From Duganella callida (GTDB lineage: Bacteria; Pseudomonadota; Gammaproteobacteria; Burkholderiales; Burkholderiaceae_D), in NCBI RefSeq assembly GCF_004614165.1, contig NZ_SPVG01000005.1, forward strand, positions 1 to 64,000: a DNA stretch of 64,000 bases. Reading direction: 5' to 3'. Shown one piece after another: positions 1 through 8,331 of the stretch. Within the stretch, counting starts at the first letter, position 1, and the number at the start of each line of letters is the position of its first letter. The notes under the pieces are model-generated. The model was not told the DNA's origin. It ran no database searches and saw only the letters and a program-made list of their open reading frames with translations. A program made the translations under genes and the position numbers.

Positions 1-964
1 GCACGCCGGCGATCGCGGCGCGGCCGAGCAGCCGCGGGCAGGCGTCGTCCAACGCGTTTTGCGCCTGGCGCACGGCGACCCGGTCGGTGTGCTCGAACGC
101 CAGCACCCCGGCCAGCGTGAACCAGGCCAGCAAGGGGCGCACCACCACCCGCAGGGCGGCCGCGCGCGGTGTCGCCTCCTGGTCCAGCCGGGCGGCGATG
201 GCCGGGCTGAAACCGTAATAATCGGCGTAGATGCGGTCGATCAGCCGCGCGCCCAGCGGCGAAGCGGCCGCGACGCGGTCGCGCAGGCCGCGCAGCTGCG
301 CCACTTCGGCCGAGCGCGGCGAGCCGGTCGTGGCCGAGACGATGAAGCAGCCGTCGCTGTCCGGCGTCGGCGGGCCGCTGCAATCGTCGCCGTGGCCGCA
401 GCCGCCGTCGTGGTTGTTGACGTCGCGCAGGCAGTAGCCCATCGCCGAGCGCATCACGTTCTCGTCGGTCTCGGCGGGTGGCTCGTCGTTGGGTTGCTGG
501 GTGCCGGTGGCGCCGCGGAAGGCGTGCGACAGCTCGTGGTACAGCAGCGGCGGCCTGGCCAGGCTGATCTTGTTGCCATCGGTGTCGAACACGAAGATGC
601 CGCCGCCGTTGCAATTATTGATGTCGTACACCACGCGGATCACCGTCGGCGTGACGTTGCTGTCGATGTAGGTGATGCCGTTGCCGGTGATGTCGATGCC
701 CGAGACCGGGTCCACGCCGCCGCTCAGCGCCGTGATGATGGTCCCGTCGATCACGGTCGGCGCGCCGAAATTGCTGTTGCACATGTCGTGCAGGCGCGCC
801 GCCGTCGGTGGCGCCGGCCGCGCGCCGGCGTAGGTCAGTTGCAGCAGGGTCGGATCGGCCGCGACCGGGAGATCGCCCAGGTTGCCATCCGAGATACTGA
901 TCCGCAGGCAATCGCTGAACGCTTCGGCCGACAGGCCGGGATTCTGATCGAGAAAAATGCTCAT
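1..964 (-). CDS. Putative secreted zinc metallopeptidase with CFI-box C-terminal region (partial)
   Basis: The frame reads on the minus strand from an ATG at 964 and stays open to the window edge, so the C-terminus is missing. About 321 residues are visible. The upstream sequence GGAAGG is a good ribosome-binding site. An HELSH motif (H143, E144, H147) matches the HExxH zinc site of metallopeptidases; the wording YHELSHAF resembles the NleD-like M91 group, but that family is my inference. A cysteine- and glycine-rich linker (about 178-205) leads to CFIVSATTGS at 206-215, which resembles the CFI box of CFI-box-CTERM proteins. The rest is helical. No classical signal peptide is visible at this start. 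The gene diverges from the pectinase operon. Confidence 0.7.
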   Translation of the reverse strand, partial: MSIFLDQNPGLSAEAFSDCLRISISDGNLGDLPVAADPTLLQLTYAGARPAPPTAARLHDMCNSNFGAPTVIDGTIITALSGGVDPVSGIDITGNGITYIDSNVTPTVIRVVYDINNCNGGGIFVFDTDGNKISLARPPLLYHELSHAFRGATGTQQPNDEPPAETDENVMRSAMGYCLRDVNNHDGGCGHGDDCSGPPTPDSDGCFIVSATTGSPRSAEVAQLRGLRDRVAAASPLGARLIDRIYADYYGFSPAIAARLDQEATPRAAALRVVVRPLLAWFTLAGVLAFEHTDRVAVRQAQNALDDACPRLLGRAAIAGV

Positions 965-1259
965 GGCAACCTTCCAGACAGTTTGGATCAAGACGCTGCT
1001 GGCCTTTTTCAATAGCCAGTGGAGTCAGCTTATGTCCGGCGCCGCCCGACGTGTTTGCGCCAGCTCAAAGTACGACCCGGCGCCGGAAGGCCGATCACGC
1101 CGTCGGTGTCGGCAGCACGGCCGGCAGCCGCGCGGCGCGAACTGATCATCTTTCTGAGTAAAACACCGGCACGACCGCCAGTAATGCTGAACAAGATTAC
1201 ACTTCGCTCACAATTTATAAAAAACCATGGCTGTACTCCCCCGATCAAGGAAATCCGCA

Positions 1260-2651
1260 ATGAAGCAAGCGACCATCAGCGCCGCGCTCGTGTTCGCGGC
1301 CGTCCAGGCACTGGCGGCCGATTTCAATGTCCGCGACTATGGCGGCAAGGGCGACGGCGTCACCAACAACACCGCGGCGATACAGCAGGCGATCGACGCG
1401 GCCGCAAAGCAGGCCGGCACGGTGGTATTCCCGGCCGGGACCTATCTGACCGGGGCCATTTTCGTCAAATCCGGCGTTACCCTGAAAGTGGACAAAGGCG
1501 TGACCCTGCTCGGTTCGCGCAATATCGACGATTACCCGATGATGCCGACGCGGATCGCCGGCATCGAGATGCGCTGGCCGGCGGCGCTGGTCAACGTCTA
1601 CCGGCAGCACAAGGCAGCCGTCATCGGCGAAGGCACCATCGACGGCGATGGCAAGGTGTTCTGGGACCACTACTGGGCGCTGCGCAAGGAATACGAACCG
1701 CGCGGCCTGCGCTGGGCTTCGGATTACGACGCGCGCCGTCCGCGCCTGGTGCAGGTATTCGACTCCACCGGGGTCAGGGTCGGCGGCGGCCTGCTGCTGC
1801 GTCGTTCCGGTTTCTGGACGGTGCATGTCTGCTATTCGCAGGAGGTGACGGTGGATGGCGTCACCATCAACAACAACGAGGAAGGACACGGCCCGTCCAC
1901 CGACGGCATCGACATCGATTCCTCGCGCAAGGTGCTGGTGGCGAATGCCGACATCTCGGTCAATGACGATGCGCTGGTGCTCAAGGCCGGACGCGATGCC
2001 GATGGCCTGCGCGTCAACCGTCCAACCGAGGATGTGGTGATCCGCGATGTCAAAGTACGCTATTCCAAGGGCGGCATCGTGTTCGGCAGCGAGACGTCGG
2101 GCGGCTTCCGCAATATCGAAGCCTACCGTCTGAGCTTTGACGACAAGACGCCGGTGGGCATCCTGTTCAAATCGGCCCACACGCGTGGCGGCTGGGGCGA
2201 GGATATCCGGCTGCACGACATCACCATGACCGGCACGCCGGTGGTCATGCGCGTGAACATGAACTGGAACCCGGCTTACAGCTACGCCGCCATCCCGGCC
2301 GATGTCAAGGACGTGCCGGAGCACTGGAAAGTCATGGCCACCCCGGTGCCGAAGGAACAGGGAATGGCGCGCTTCCAGGACGTCAAAGTCTGGAATATCA
2401 AGGCCAGCGGCGCCAGAAGCGCGTTCGAGGTGGCCGCTTTCGCGCAGAAACCGCTGCAGCGCTTCCAGTTCGACCAGCTCGATATCGAGGCCAAGGGTGG
2501 CGGTTACATCCGCGATGCGCAGGGCTGGCAGTTCGCCAACACCAGGCTGCGGCTGCCGGCGGATGCGCCGGTGGAGGTGGGCGCGGATAGTAACATCAGC
2601 GGACTACCGCAGGGTAGCTTTGTGGTCCGCCCGGCGGAGAAGCAAGGATGA
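1260..2651 (+). CDS. GH28 family glycoside hydrolase (polygalacturonase/rhamnogalacturonase type), exported
   Basis: This 463-residue protein is a right-handed beta-helix pectinase of family GH28, which hydrolyses galacturonan or rhamnogalacturonan chains. Residues 1-20 form a signal peptide ending in ALAA. The N-terminal FNVRDYGGKGDG segment is typical of the family. The active-site strand shows STDGID (D215) and NDDALVLK (D236, D237), with GGIVFGSE and LFKS after it; the usual GHG histidine is replaced here, as in some divergent exo-acting members. I chose the ATG at 1260 over one 33 bases upstream because AAGGAA precedes it and the signal peptide starts there. It is first in a seven-gene co-directional run, and its stop overlaps the next start (ATGA). 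Confidence 0.88.
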   Translation: MKQATISAALVFAAVQALAADFNVRDYGGKGDGVTNNTAAIQQAIDAAAKQAGTVVFPAGTYLTGAIFVKSGVTLKVDKGVTLLGSRNIDDYPMMPTRIAGIEMRWPAALVNVYRQHKAAVIGEGTIDGDGKVFWDHYWALRKEYEPRGLRWASDYDARRPRLVQVFDSTGVRVGGGLLLRRSGFWTVHVCYSQEVTVDGVTINNNEEGHGPSTDGIDIDSSRKVLVANADISVNDDALVLKAGRDADGLRVNRPTEDVVIRDVKVRYSKGGIVFGSETSGGFRNIEAYRLSFDDKTPVGILFKSAHTRGGWGEDIRLHDITMTGTPVVMRVNMNWNPAYSYAAIPADVKDVPEHWKVMATPVPKEQGMARFQDVKVWNIKASGARSAFEVAAFAQKPLQRFQFDQLDIEAKGGGYIRDAQGWQFANTRLRLPADAPVEVGADSNISGLPQGSFVVRPAEKQG

Positions 2652-4777
2652 AAACTCAATCTATCTGGCTGGCCTGCATTGCGCTGATCATGCTGCCCGG
2701 CGCGCGCGCCGGGACGGCGCAGATCGACCGCCCCGCGCTGGTCGCCCGTCACGATCCGCATCTGGGCGCGATCGACACCATGGCGCCGCTCAGCGTCGGC
2801 AACGGCCGGTTCGCCTTCACGGCCGACGTGACGGGCCTGCAAACCTTGCCCGAGCTGTATCACGACAAGGGCATACCGGTTGAAACGCAGGCTCGCTGGT
2901 CCTGGCATGAAAACGCCAATCCCAAGGGTTACAAGCTGTCCGACGCCAACCGCGATTACACGGCATGGGGCCGCACCGTCGGCTACCCGACCAACACCAA
3001 GTCGCCGGCCGGCCATTGGCTGCGCGAGAATCCGCATATCCAGCCGCTGCCGCAGATCGGCTTTGTCATGACCGGCGCGGATGCGCATGCGCTGACCGCC
3101 GCCGATGTGAGCAACATCGACCAGCGGCTGGACATGTGGCGCGGGCGCCTGGACAGCCATGTGCAGTTGCTGGGTCAGGCGCTCAGCGTCAGCAGCACCG
3201 TCAATCCGGACAGCGATACTCTGGCGCTGCGCATCGCCTCGCCGCTGCTGGCCAGCGGCCGCGCGGCTGTGCGCATCGCCCTGCCGCTGGGCTACAAGAT
3301 GGGCGATCATCACAATCCGCCGCTGGACTGGTCGCAGCCGCAGGCGCACCAGACCAGGGTGCTGGCGCAAACGGCCAATTCGCTGGTGCTGGAACACACG
3401 CGCGATGCCTCGCACTACACCATGACGCTGACCAGCGGCGCGCCGCTGAAGATCAGCCATCCGCGCGAACACGTGTTCGACATCACGCCCGGCTCGGGGG
3501 AAAAGTTGGACTTGACCATCTCATTTACCCGGCAAGGACAGGCACCGGCGCGCGATGCAGCCGCTGTCTTCCAGGCCAGCGAAGCGCATTGGGACCGCTT
3601 CTGGCGCAGCGGCGCCGCGGTCGATTTCAGCGGCAGCAAAGACCCGCGTGCCGCTGAACTGGAGCGACGCGTCGTGCTGTCGCAGTATCTGACGGCGATC
3701 CAGCTGGGCGATGAACTGCCCGCCTCTGAAAGCGGCCTGACGACGTCCACCTGGTACGGCAAGCATCACACCGAGATGGTGTGGTGGCATACCGCCCACT
3801 TCGCGCTGTGGGGACGTCCCGAATACACGGCGCGCACGCTGGACTGGTTCAATCGCACCCTGCCCGCCGCGCGTGCGGTCGCCGCGTCGCGCGGCCTGCA
3901 AGGCGCACGCTGGATGAAGATGACCGGGCCGGAAGGCCGCGAAAGCCCCGGCGGCAATCCACTGATCGTCTGGAACCAGCCGCACGCCATCCATCTGGCA
4001 GAGCTGCTGTACCGCGCGGATCCTTCGCCGGCCACGCTGCAGCGCTATCGCGCACTGGTGTTCGAAACGGCGCAAGGCATGGCCTCCATGCTGCATTGGG
4101 ACGAGAAAGGCCAGCGCTACGTGCTCGGGCCGCCGCTGTGGATCGCGCAGGAGATTTACGATCAGGCCACCAGCATGAACCCGACCTATGAGCTCAGCTA
4201 CTGGGCGCGGGCACTTGAAATCGCGCAGGAATGGCGCGAACGCCTCGGCATGCCGCGCGACGCGGAATGGGAAAAACGCCGCACCCACCTGTCGGCGCTG
4301 CCGCAGAAGGACGGCAAGTACGTGGCGCTGGAGTCGCATCCCGATACCTGGGACAACATCGACAGCCGCCATGACCATCCATCGTTCCTGATGGCGCTGG
4401 GCCAGTTGCCGGGCGATGGCGTGGACCGCGAAACCATGCGCCGTACGCTGCAGGCGGTGCTGAGCAACTGGGACTGGGAGACCAAGATCTGGGGCTGGGA
4501 CTATCCGATGATCGCCATGACAGCGGCGCGCGTGGGTGAGCCTGAAAAGGCGGTCAGCGTGCTGCTCAAATCGGATGGCCCGAACAACAGCTACACCCAG
4601 GCCGGCCACAATCCCAACACGCGACTGCCGGTCTACCTGCCCGGCAACGGCGCCTTGCTCGCCGCCGTCGCCATGATGGCCGGCGGCTGGGATGGCGCGC
4701 CGTCACGCCCGGCGCCCGGCTTCCCCGCCGACGGCAGCTGGGTCGTGCGCGCCGAAGGCTTCAAGGCGCTGCCCTGA
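2648..4777 (+). CDS. Secreted six-hairpin (alpha/alpha)6 glycosidase-like protein, family unassigned
   Basis: The 709-residue product has a signal peptide (1-21, cleavage after ARA). An N-terminal beta-rich region begins with a segment rich in GNGRFAFTADVTG; it is followed by a tryptophan-rich helical half that looks like an (alpha/alpha)6 toroid of the GH65/GH95 type. I cannot assign a GH family or the catalytic acids; the NPTYELSYW stretch is one candidate site. The start overlaps the stop of the GH28 gene by four bases, so the two are translationally coupled. The position between two GH28 enzymes suggests it removes side-chain sugars from pectin or rhamnogalacturonan; this is inference from context only. 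Confidence 0.75.
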   Translation: MKTQSIWLACIALIMLPGARAGTAQIDRPALVARHDPHLGAIDTMAPLSVGNGRFAFTADVTGLQTLPELYHDKGIPVETQARWSWHENANPKGYKLSDANRDYTAWGRTVGYPTNTKSPAGHWLRENPHIQPLPQIGFVMTGADAHALTAADVSNIDQRLDMWRGRLDSHVQLLGQALSVSSTVNPDSDTLALRIASPLLASGRAAVRIALPLGYKMGDHHNPPLDWSQPQAHQTRVLAQTANSLVLEHTRDASHYTMTLTSGAPLKISHPREHVFDITPGSGEKLDLTISFTRQGQAPARDAAAVFQASEAHWDRFWRSGAAVDFSGSKDPRAAELERRVVLSQYLTAIQLGDELPASESGLTTSTWYGKHHTEMVWWHTAHFALWGRPEYTARTLDWFNRTLPAARAVAASRGLQGARWMKMTGPEGRESPGGNPLIVWNQPHAIHLAELLYRADPSPATLQRYRALVFETAQGMASMLHWDEKGQRYVLGPPLWIAQEIYDQATSMNPTYELSYWARALEIAQEWRERLGMPRDAEWEKRRTHLSALPQKDGKYVALESHPDTWDNIDSRHDHPSFLMALGQLPGDGVDRETMRRTLQAVLSNWDWETKIWGWDYPMIAMTAARVGEPEKAVSVLLKSDGPNNSYTQAGHNPNTRLPVYLPGNGALLAAVAMMAGGWDGAPSRPAPGFPADGSWVVRAEGFKALP

Positions 4778-4812
4778 CTGCGCGCGGCGTCCCGCCGCCA
4801 TGACCGAAAGAT

Positions 4813-6636
4813 ATGAACATGAACCGTGATTCAACCCGGCGACGCTTCCTGCACGGCGCCTCCGCGGCCGGCGCCCTGCTGTTCGCCGGACGCCTGCCGC
4901 TGCTTTCTTCGGCTGCCGCCGCCACCTCGCCAGCCGACGGCGAACCTTGGCAGCGCGCGCAGCGGATCGTCGAGCGCTGCGCACGCCCTCTCATATTTCC
5001 CCGGCAGGACTTCCCCATCACCCGCTACGGTGCGCAGGGCTGCGCGCTGGTGGCGGCCAAGTCCATCTGGCGCGGCACGCAGCGGGAGGTGCAGACGCCC
5101 GCCCCCGGCGCGCCTGACTGCTATCCCGCCATCGCCGCCGCGATCGCCGCGGCCAGCGACGCCGGCGGTGGACGCGTCCTGATCCCTGCCGGGAACTGGT
5201 ACTGCAAAGGCCCCATCGTCCTGCGCTCGAACGTCCACGTGCATCTGTCGGCCAAGGCGCAGATCTACTTCAGCGCCGACCCGGCCGATTACGCCATGTA
5301 CGGCGACGTCGATTGCGGCAAGGCCGGAAAACTGGTGCTGTCGCGCTGGCAGGGCAACGACCTGCTGAACTACTCCCCTTTGGTCTACGCCTACAAGCAA
5401 TCCAATATCGCCCTGACCGGCGAAGACTGGACCAGCATCCTCAATGGCCAGGCCGGCGTACACGCCAACGCCGGCAGCGGCCCCTGGTGGGACTGGATAG
5501 ACCGCAAGGACGGCACCGTCAACGCCGCCAGCGCTAATCCGCTCAACGCCCCGCTGGAGAGCATCGCCCCCTGGCTATCGGCGCAACAGCGCGCGCTGAT
5601 CCAGGGTAGCCATCCACGCTGGAACGGCGACACCCGCTACCTGCCGGCACTGTCGGAAGCCGGCGTCCCGGCGGCCCGCCGCATCTTCGGTATCGGCCAC
5701 CACCTGCGCCCGTGCATGATCGAACTGATCGAATGCAGCGACGTCCTGCTGCAAGGCTACCAGGTCAATGACTCGCCATTCTGGCAGCACCACCCCGTCG
5801 CTTGCCGCAATCTGCGCATCAATAAAGTGAACATGGAAAGCCTGGGGCCGAACAACGACGGCTTCGACCCCGAATCGTGCGATACCGTGCTGGTCGAACA
5901 CTGCACCTTCAACACCGGCGACGACTGCATCGCCATCAAATCCGGCAAGAACCGCGATACCCGATACGGCGCCACCCGCAACATGGTGATACAGGATTGC
6001 GTGATGAACAGCGGTCATGGCGGCATCACGCTGGGTAGCGAAATGGCGGGCGGTATCGAACACGTCTACGCCCAGCGCATCGACTTCCGCAACGCGCATT
6101 GGGCCACCTCCCCGCTCGGTTCCGCGATACGCCTCAAGGCGAACATGAACCGCGGCGGCTTCCTGCGCCACCTGTACGTGCGCGATGTGACACTGCCCAA
6201 TGGCGTGGATGCCCGCGCGCGCAAGACGGCGCCACCCGATCCGCAGCAACCGTTCAAGAACCTGGCCACCGGCGGCGGCGCCATCGTCACCATCGACTGC
6301 AACTACGCGGCAGGCGACGACGGCGTACGCACCCGGCCGACCGCCGTATCGGATGTCCACATCTCCAATCTGCGCGCCGCCAACGTCAAGACGGCCGACG
6401 GCGAATATTCCTGCTGGCAGGCCGTCCTGATACTCGGCCCGGTCGCCGCCAGCTATAACGGCCCGGCCGGCACACCGATACCGCCCGTGTCCAACATCAC
6501 CATCAGCGACAGCGATTTCGGCACGCCGCGCAACGGCGCGGAACCGGTTTATCTGTACAACGCCAGCCAGGTGGTGCTGAACAACGTCACCATCGCCGGC
6601 CAGATCGTCAATAAAACGCTATCGGCGCCAGGATAA
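4813..6636 (+). CDS. GH28 exo-polygalacturonase-like protein with Tat signal
   Basis: The 607-residue protein starts with a twin-arginine signal (TRRRFLHG, then a hydrophobic stretch to about residue 38), so it should be exported folded. The GH28 beta-helix carries the full set of catalytic motifs: NNDG (D349), GDDC (D370, D371), GHGG (H402) and a later IRLK. An insertion of about 100 residues before the helix core (around 170-280) is rich in Trp and Asn and may shape the substrate cleft, as in exo-acting enzymes. An alternative ATG lies two codons downstream. Together with the first GH28 gene it gives the locus two distinct pectinases, one by the Sec route and one by Tat. Confidence 0.9.
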   Translation: MNMNRDSTRRRFLHGASAAGALLFAGRLPLLSSAAAATSPADGEPWQRAQRIVERCARPLIFPRQDFPITRYGAQGCALVAAKSIWRGTQREVQTPAPGAPDCYPAIAAAIAAASDAGGGRVLIPAGNWYCKGPIVLRSNVHVHLSAKAQIYFSADPADYAMYGDVDCGKAGKLVLSRWQGNDLLNYSPLVYAYKQSNIALTGEDWTSILNGQAGVHANAGSGPWWDWIDRKDGTVNAASANPLNAPLESIAPWLSAQQRALIQGSHPRWNGDTRYLPALSEAGVPAARRIFGIGHHLRPCMIELIECSDVLLQGYQVNDSPFWQHHPVACRNLRINKVNMESLGPNNDGFDPESCDTVLVEHCTFNTGDDCIAIKSGKNRDTRYGATRNMVIQDCVMNSGHGGITLGSEMAGGIEHVYAQRIDFRNAHWATSPLGSAIRLKANMNRGGFLRHLYVRDVTLPNGVDARARKTAPPDPQQPFKNLATGGGAIVTIDCNYAAGDDGVRTRPTAVSDVHISNLRAANVKTADGEYSCWQAVLILGPVAASYNGPAGTPIPPVSNITISDSDFGTPRNGAEPVYLYNASQVVLNNVTIAGQIVNKTLSAPG

Positions 6637-6685
6637 ATCGTGAGGAAATCCGCACGGCGTTCGTCTTAACAGTCAGGGAGCACGG

Positions 6686-7282
6686 ATGAGCAAGCGTATG
6701 GACACTGAGGTCACAGACTGGCTGACGATACATTTCCTGCCGCACGAGGCGGAGTTGCGCACCATGCTGCGCCGCGTCTGCAACAGCCCATCGGAAGTGG
6801 ACGACGCCGTCCAGGAGACCTGTTACCGCATCCTGGCCGTCGCGGACCTGGCGCTGGTGCACAACCCCAAGCCCTTCGTGTTCCGCACGGCGAAAAACAT
6901 CGTCCTGGACCGCATCAGGCGCGACGCGGTGGTGAGCATCGAGACCATGGCCAACCTCGAAGAGCTGGAAATCGCCGACACCGCACCGTCGCCCGATCGC
7001 GTGGTGTTCGCGCGCGAGGAACTGAAATGGGTCTTCGGCCTGATTGCCAGGCTGCCGGACCGCTGCAAATCCGTATTCAGCGCGCGCCGCCTGCACGGCA
7101 TGTCGCAGAACGAAACGGCGCGAACGCTGGGCCTGACCGACAGCGTGGTCGAACACGAAATGATGAAAGGAATGCGGCTGATGTCGGAAATGATCGCCAC
7201 CCAGGGCATCGAGGCCAGGCGTTCGCCGCGGCCCGGCGCCGGAATCCAACGCGCGGCGAAGACCAGCAATGTCAAAGATTGA
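6686..7282 (+). CDS. FecI-like ECF sigma factor
   Basis: This 198-residue protein has sigma-70 region 2 (about 15-85, including EVDDAVQETCYRIL and the FVFRTAKNIVLDRIRR helix) and region 4 (about 125-180, LPDRCKSVFSARRLHGMSQNE, a helix-turn-helix). It lacks regions 1 and 3, as expected for an extracytoplasmic-function sigma factor. It overlaps the downstream FecR-type gene by 14 bases and precedes an STN-domain TonB receptor. This is the classic arrangement for trans-envelope signalling, in which a bound substrate at the receptor frees the sigma factor. It probably transcribes the receptor and neighbouring pectinase genes, but I could not identify the target promoter. Confidence 0.9.
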   Translation: MSKRMDTEVTDWLTIHFLPHEAELRTMLRRVCNSPSEVDDAVQETCYRILAVADLALVHNPKPFVFRTAKNIVLDRIRRDAVVSIETMANLEELEIADTAPSPDRVVFAREELKWVFGLIARLPDRCKSVFSARRLHGMSQNETARTLGLTDSVVEHEMMKGMRLMSEMIATQGIEARRSPRPGAGIQRAAKTSNVKD

Positions 7283-8204
7283 TCACCAAGCCCACGCATG
7301 GGTGGTGCAGGAACACGCCCGTGGCCTGACACCAGCCGAAACGGCGGCATTCGACGCCTGGTACGAGGCCGACATCCGCCATCAGGGCGCCTACGCGCGG
7401 GCGACGGCGATATACAACGCGCTGCACCTGGCGGCGGGCCAGCACGTTATGCCTTCAGGGCGATTGTCGCTGCGGCGGCGCAACCTGATCATGGGCGGTG
7501 TGGCGGCTGGCATGACCGCCGTTATCGGCACGTTCGGCTACTCGGTGCTGCAGGCCGGCACCGCCCTTACCACCGCCAAGGGCGAATTCCGCCGCGTGCC
7601 GTTGCAGGACAAGTCGATCGCCGACATCAACAGCGGCAGCCAGATCGAAGTCGCCTTCACCAGGCAGCAGCGCAAGGTCAACCTGCACAAGGGCGAAGCG
7701 TGGTTCGAAGTCGTCAAGGACAAATCCAAGCCCTTCATCGTCGAATCGGGCGACGCCCTGATACGCGCCGTGGGCACCGCGTTCTCCGTGCGCCGCATGC
7801 CGGATGGCTCGGAAGTACTGGTCACGGAAGGCACGGTTGAAGTCTGGAGCAAGGATGGCGCGGCGCAACGGCGGCTGGTCACGGCCGGCGAACACGCCTT
7901 CCTCGCGCACGAAACCAAGGCCATCGCCGTCACCCGCCAGCCGGACGAAATCAACCGCCGGCTGGCCTGGCGCGAGGGCAAGCTGATATTGAGCAGCCAG
8001 ACCCTGAAGGAAGCGGTGGCCGATTTCAACCGCTACAGCGCCAAGACCATCGTCATCGCCGATCCGTCGCTGCTGGACAGGCGCCTGGTCGGCCAATACC
8101 AGCTCGATGCGCCCGAACTGTTCGCGCAAGACGTCAGCATGATACTCAACGTGCCGCTGGTGATCACCACGGAGCGCATCCTGATCGGCCAGCGCCGCAT
8201 CTGA
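7269..8204 (+). CDS. FecR-family anti-sigma/sigma regulator
   Basis: The 311-residue protein has an N-terminal cytoplasmic DUF4880-like segment (AHAWVVQEHARGLTPAE), a single membrane helix at about 76-100, and a periplasmic FecR domain (about 105-210) with the usual GEAWFEV and AVGTAFSVRR stretches. The C-terminal part (about 235-311) resembles the region that contacts the receptor STN domain. In this family the protein holds the sigma factor until the receptor signals. The start overlaps the sigma gene by 14 bases, so the two are coupled. The 127 bases after it contain only a strong ribosome-binding site for the receptor. Confidence 0.9.
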   Translation: MSKIDHQAHAWVVQEHARGLTPAETAAFDAWYEADIRHQGAYARATAIYNALHLAAGQHVMPSGRLSLRRRNLIMGGVAAGMTAVIGTFGYSVLQAGTALTTAKGEFRRVPLQDKSIADINSGSQIEVAFTRQQRKVNLHKGEAWFEVVKDKSKPFIVESGDALIRAVGTAFSVRRMPDGSEVLVTEGTVEVWSKDGAAQRRLVTAGEHAFLAHETKAIAVTRQPDEINRRLAWREGKLILSSQTLKEAVADFNRYSAKTIVIADPSLLDRRLVGQYQLDAPELFAQDVSMILNVPLVITTERILIGQRRI

Positions 8205-8331
8205 GTTTCAATCAATCCTTTGAACGAATGACTTCATCCCGCCGGCCGTCGGAGGAAACCGCCGCGCACTCCGTCTTTATCAATAACGGGGCAGCATGGT
8301 TCCGAAAATCAGATGAGGTCAGGAGGGAGAC

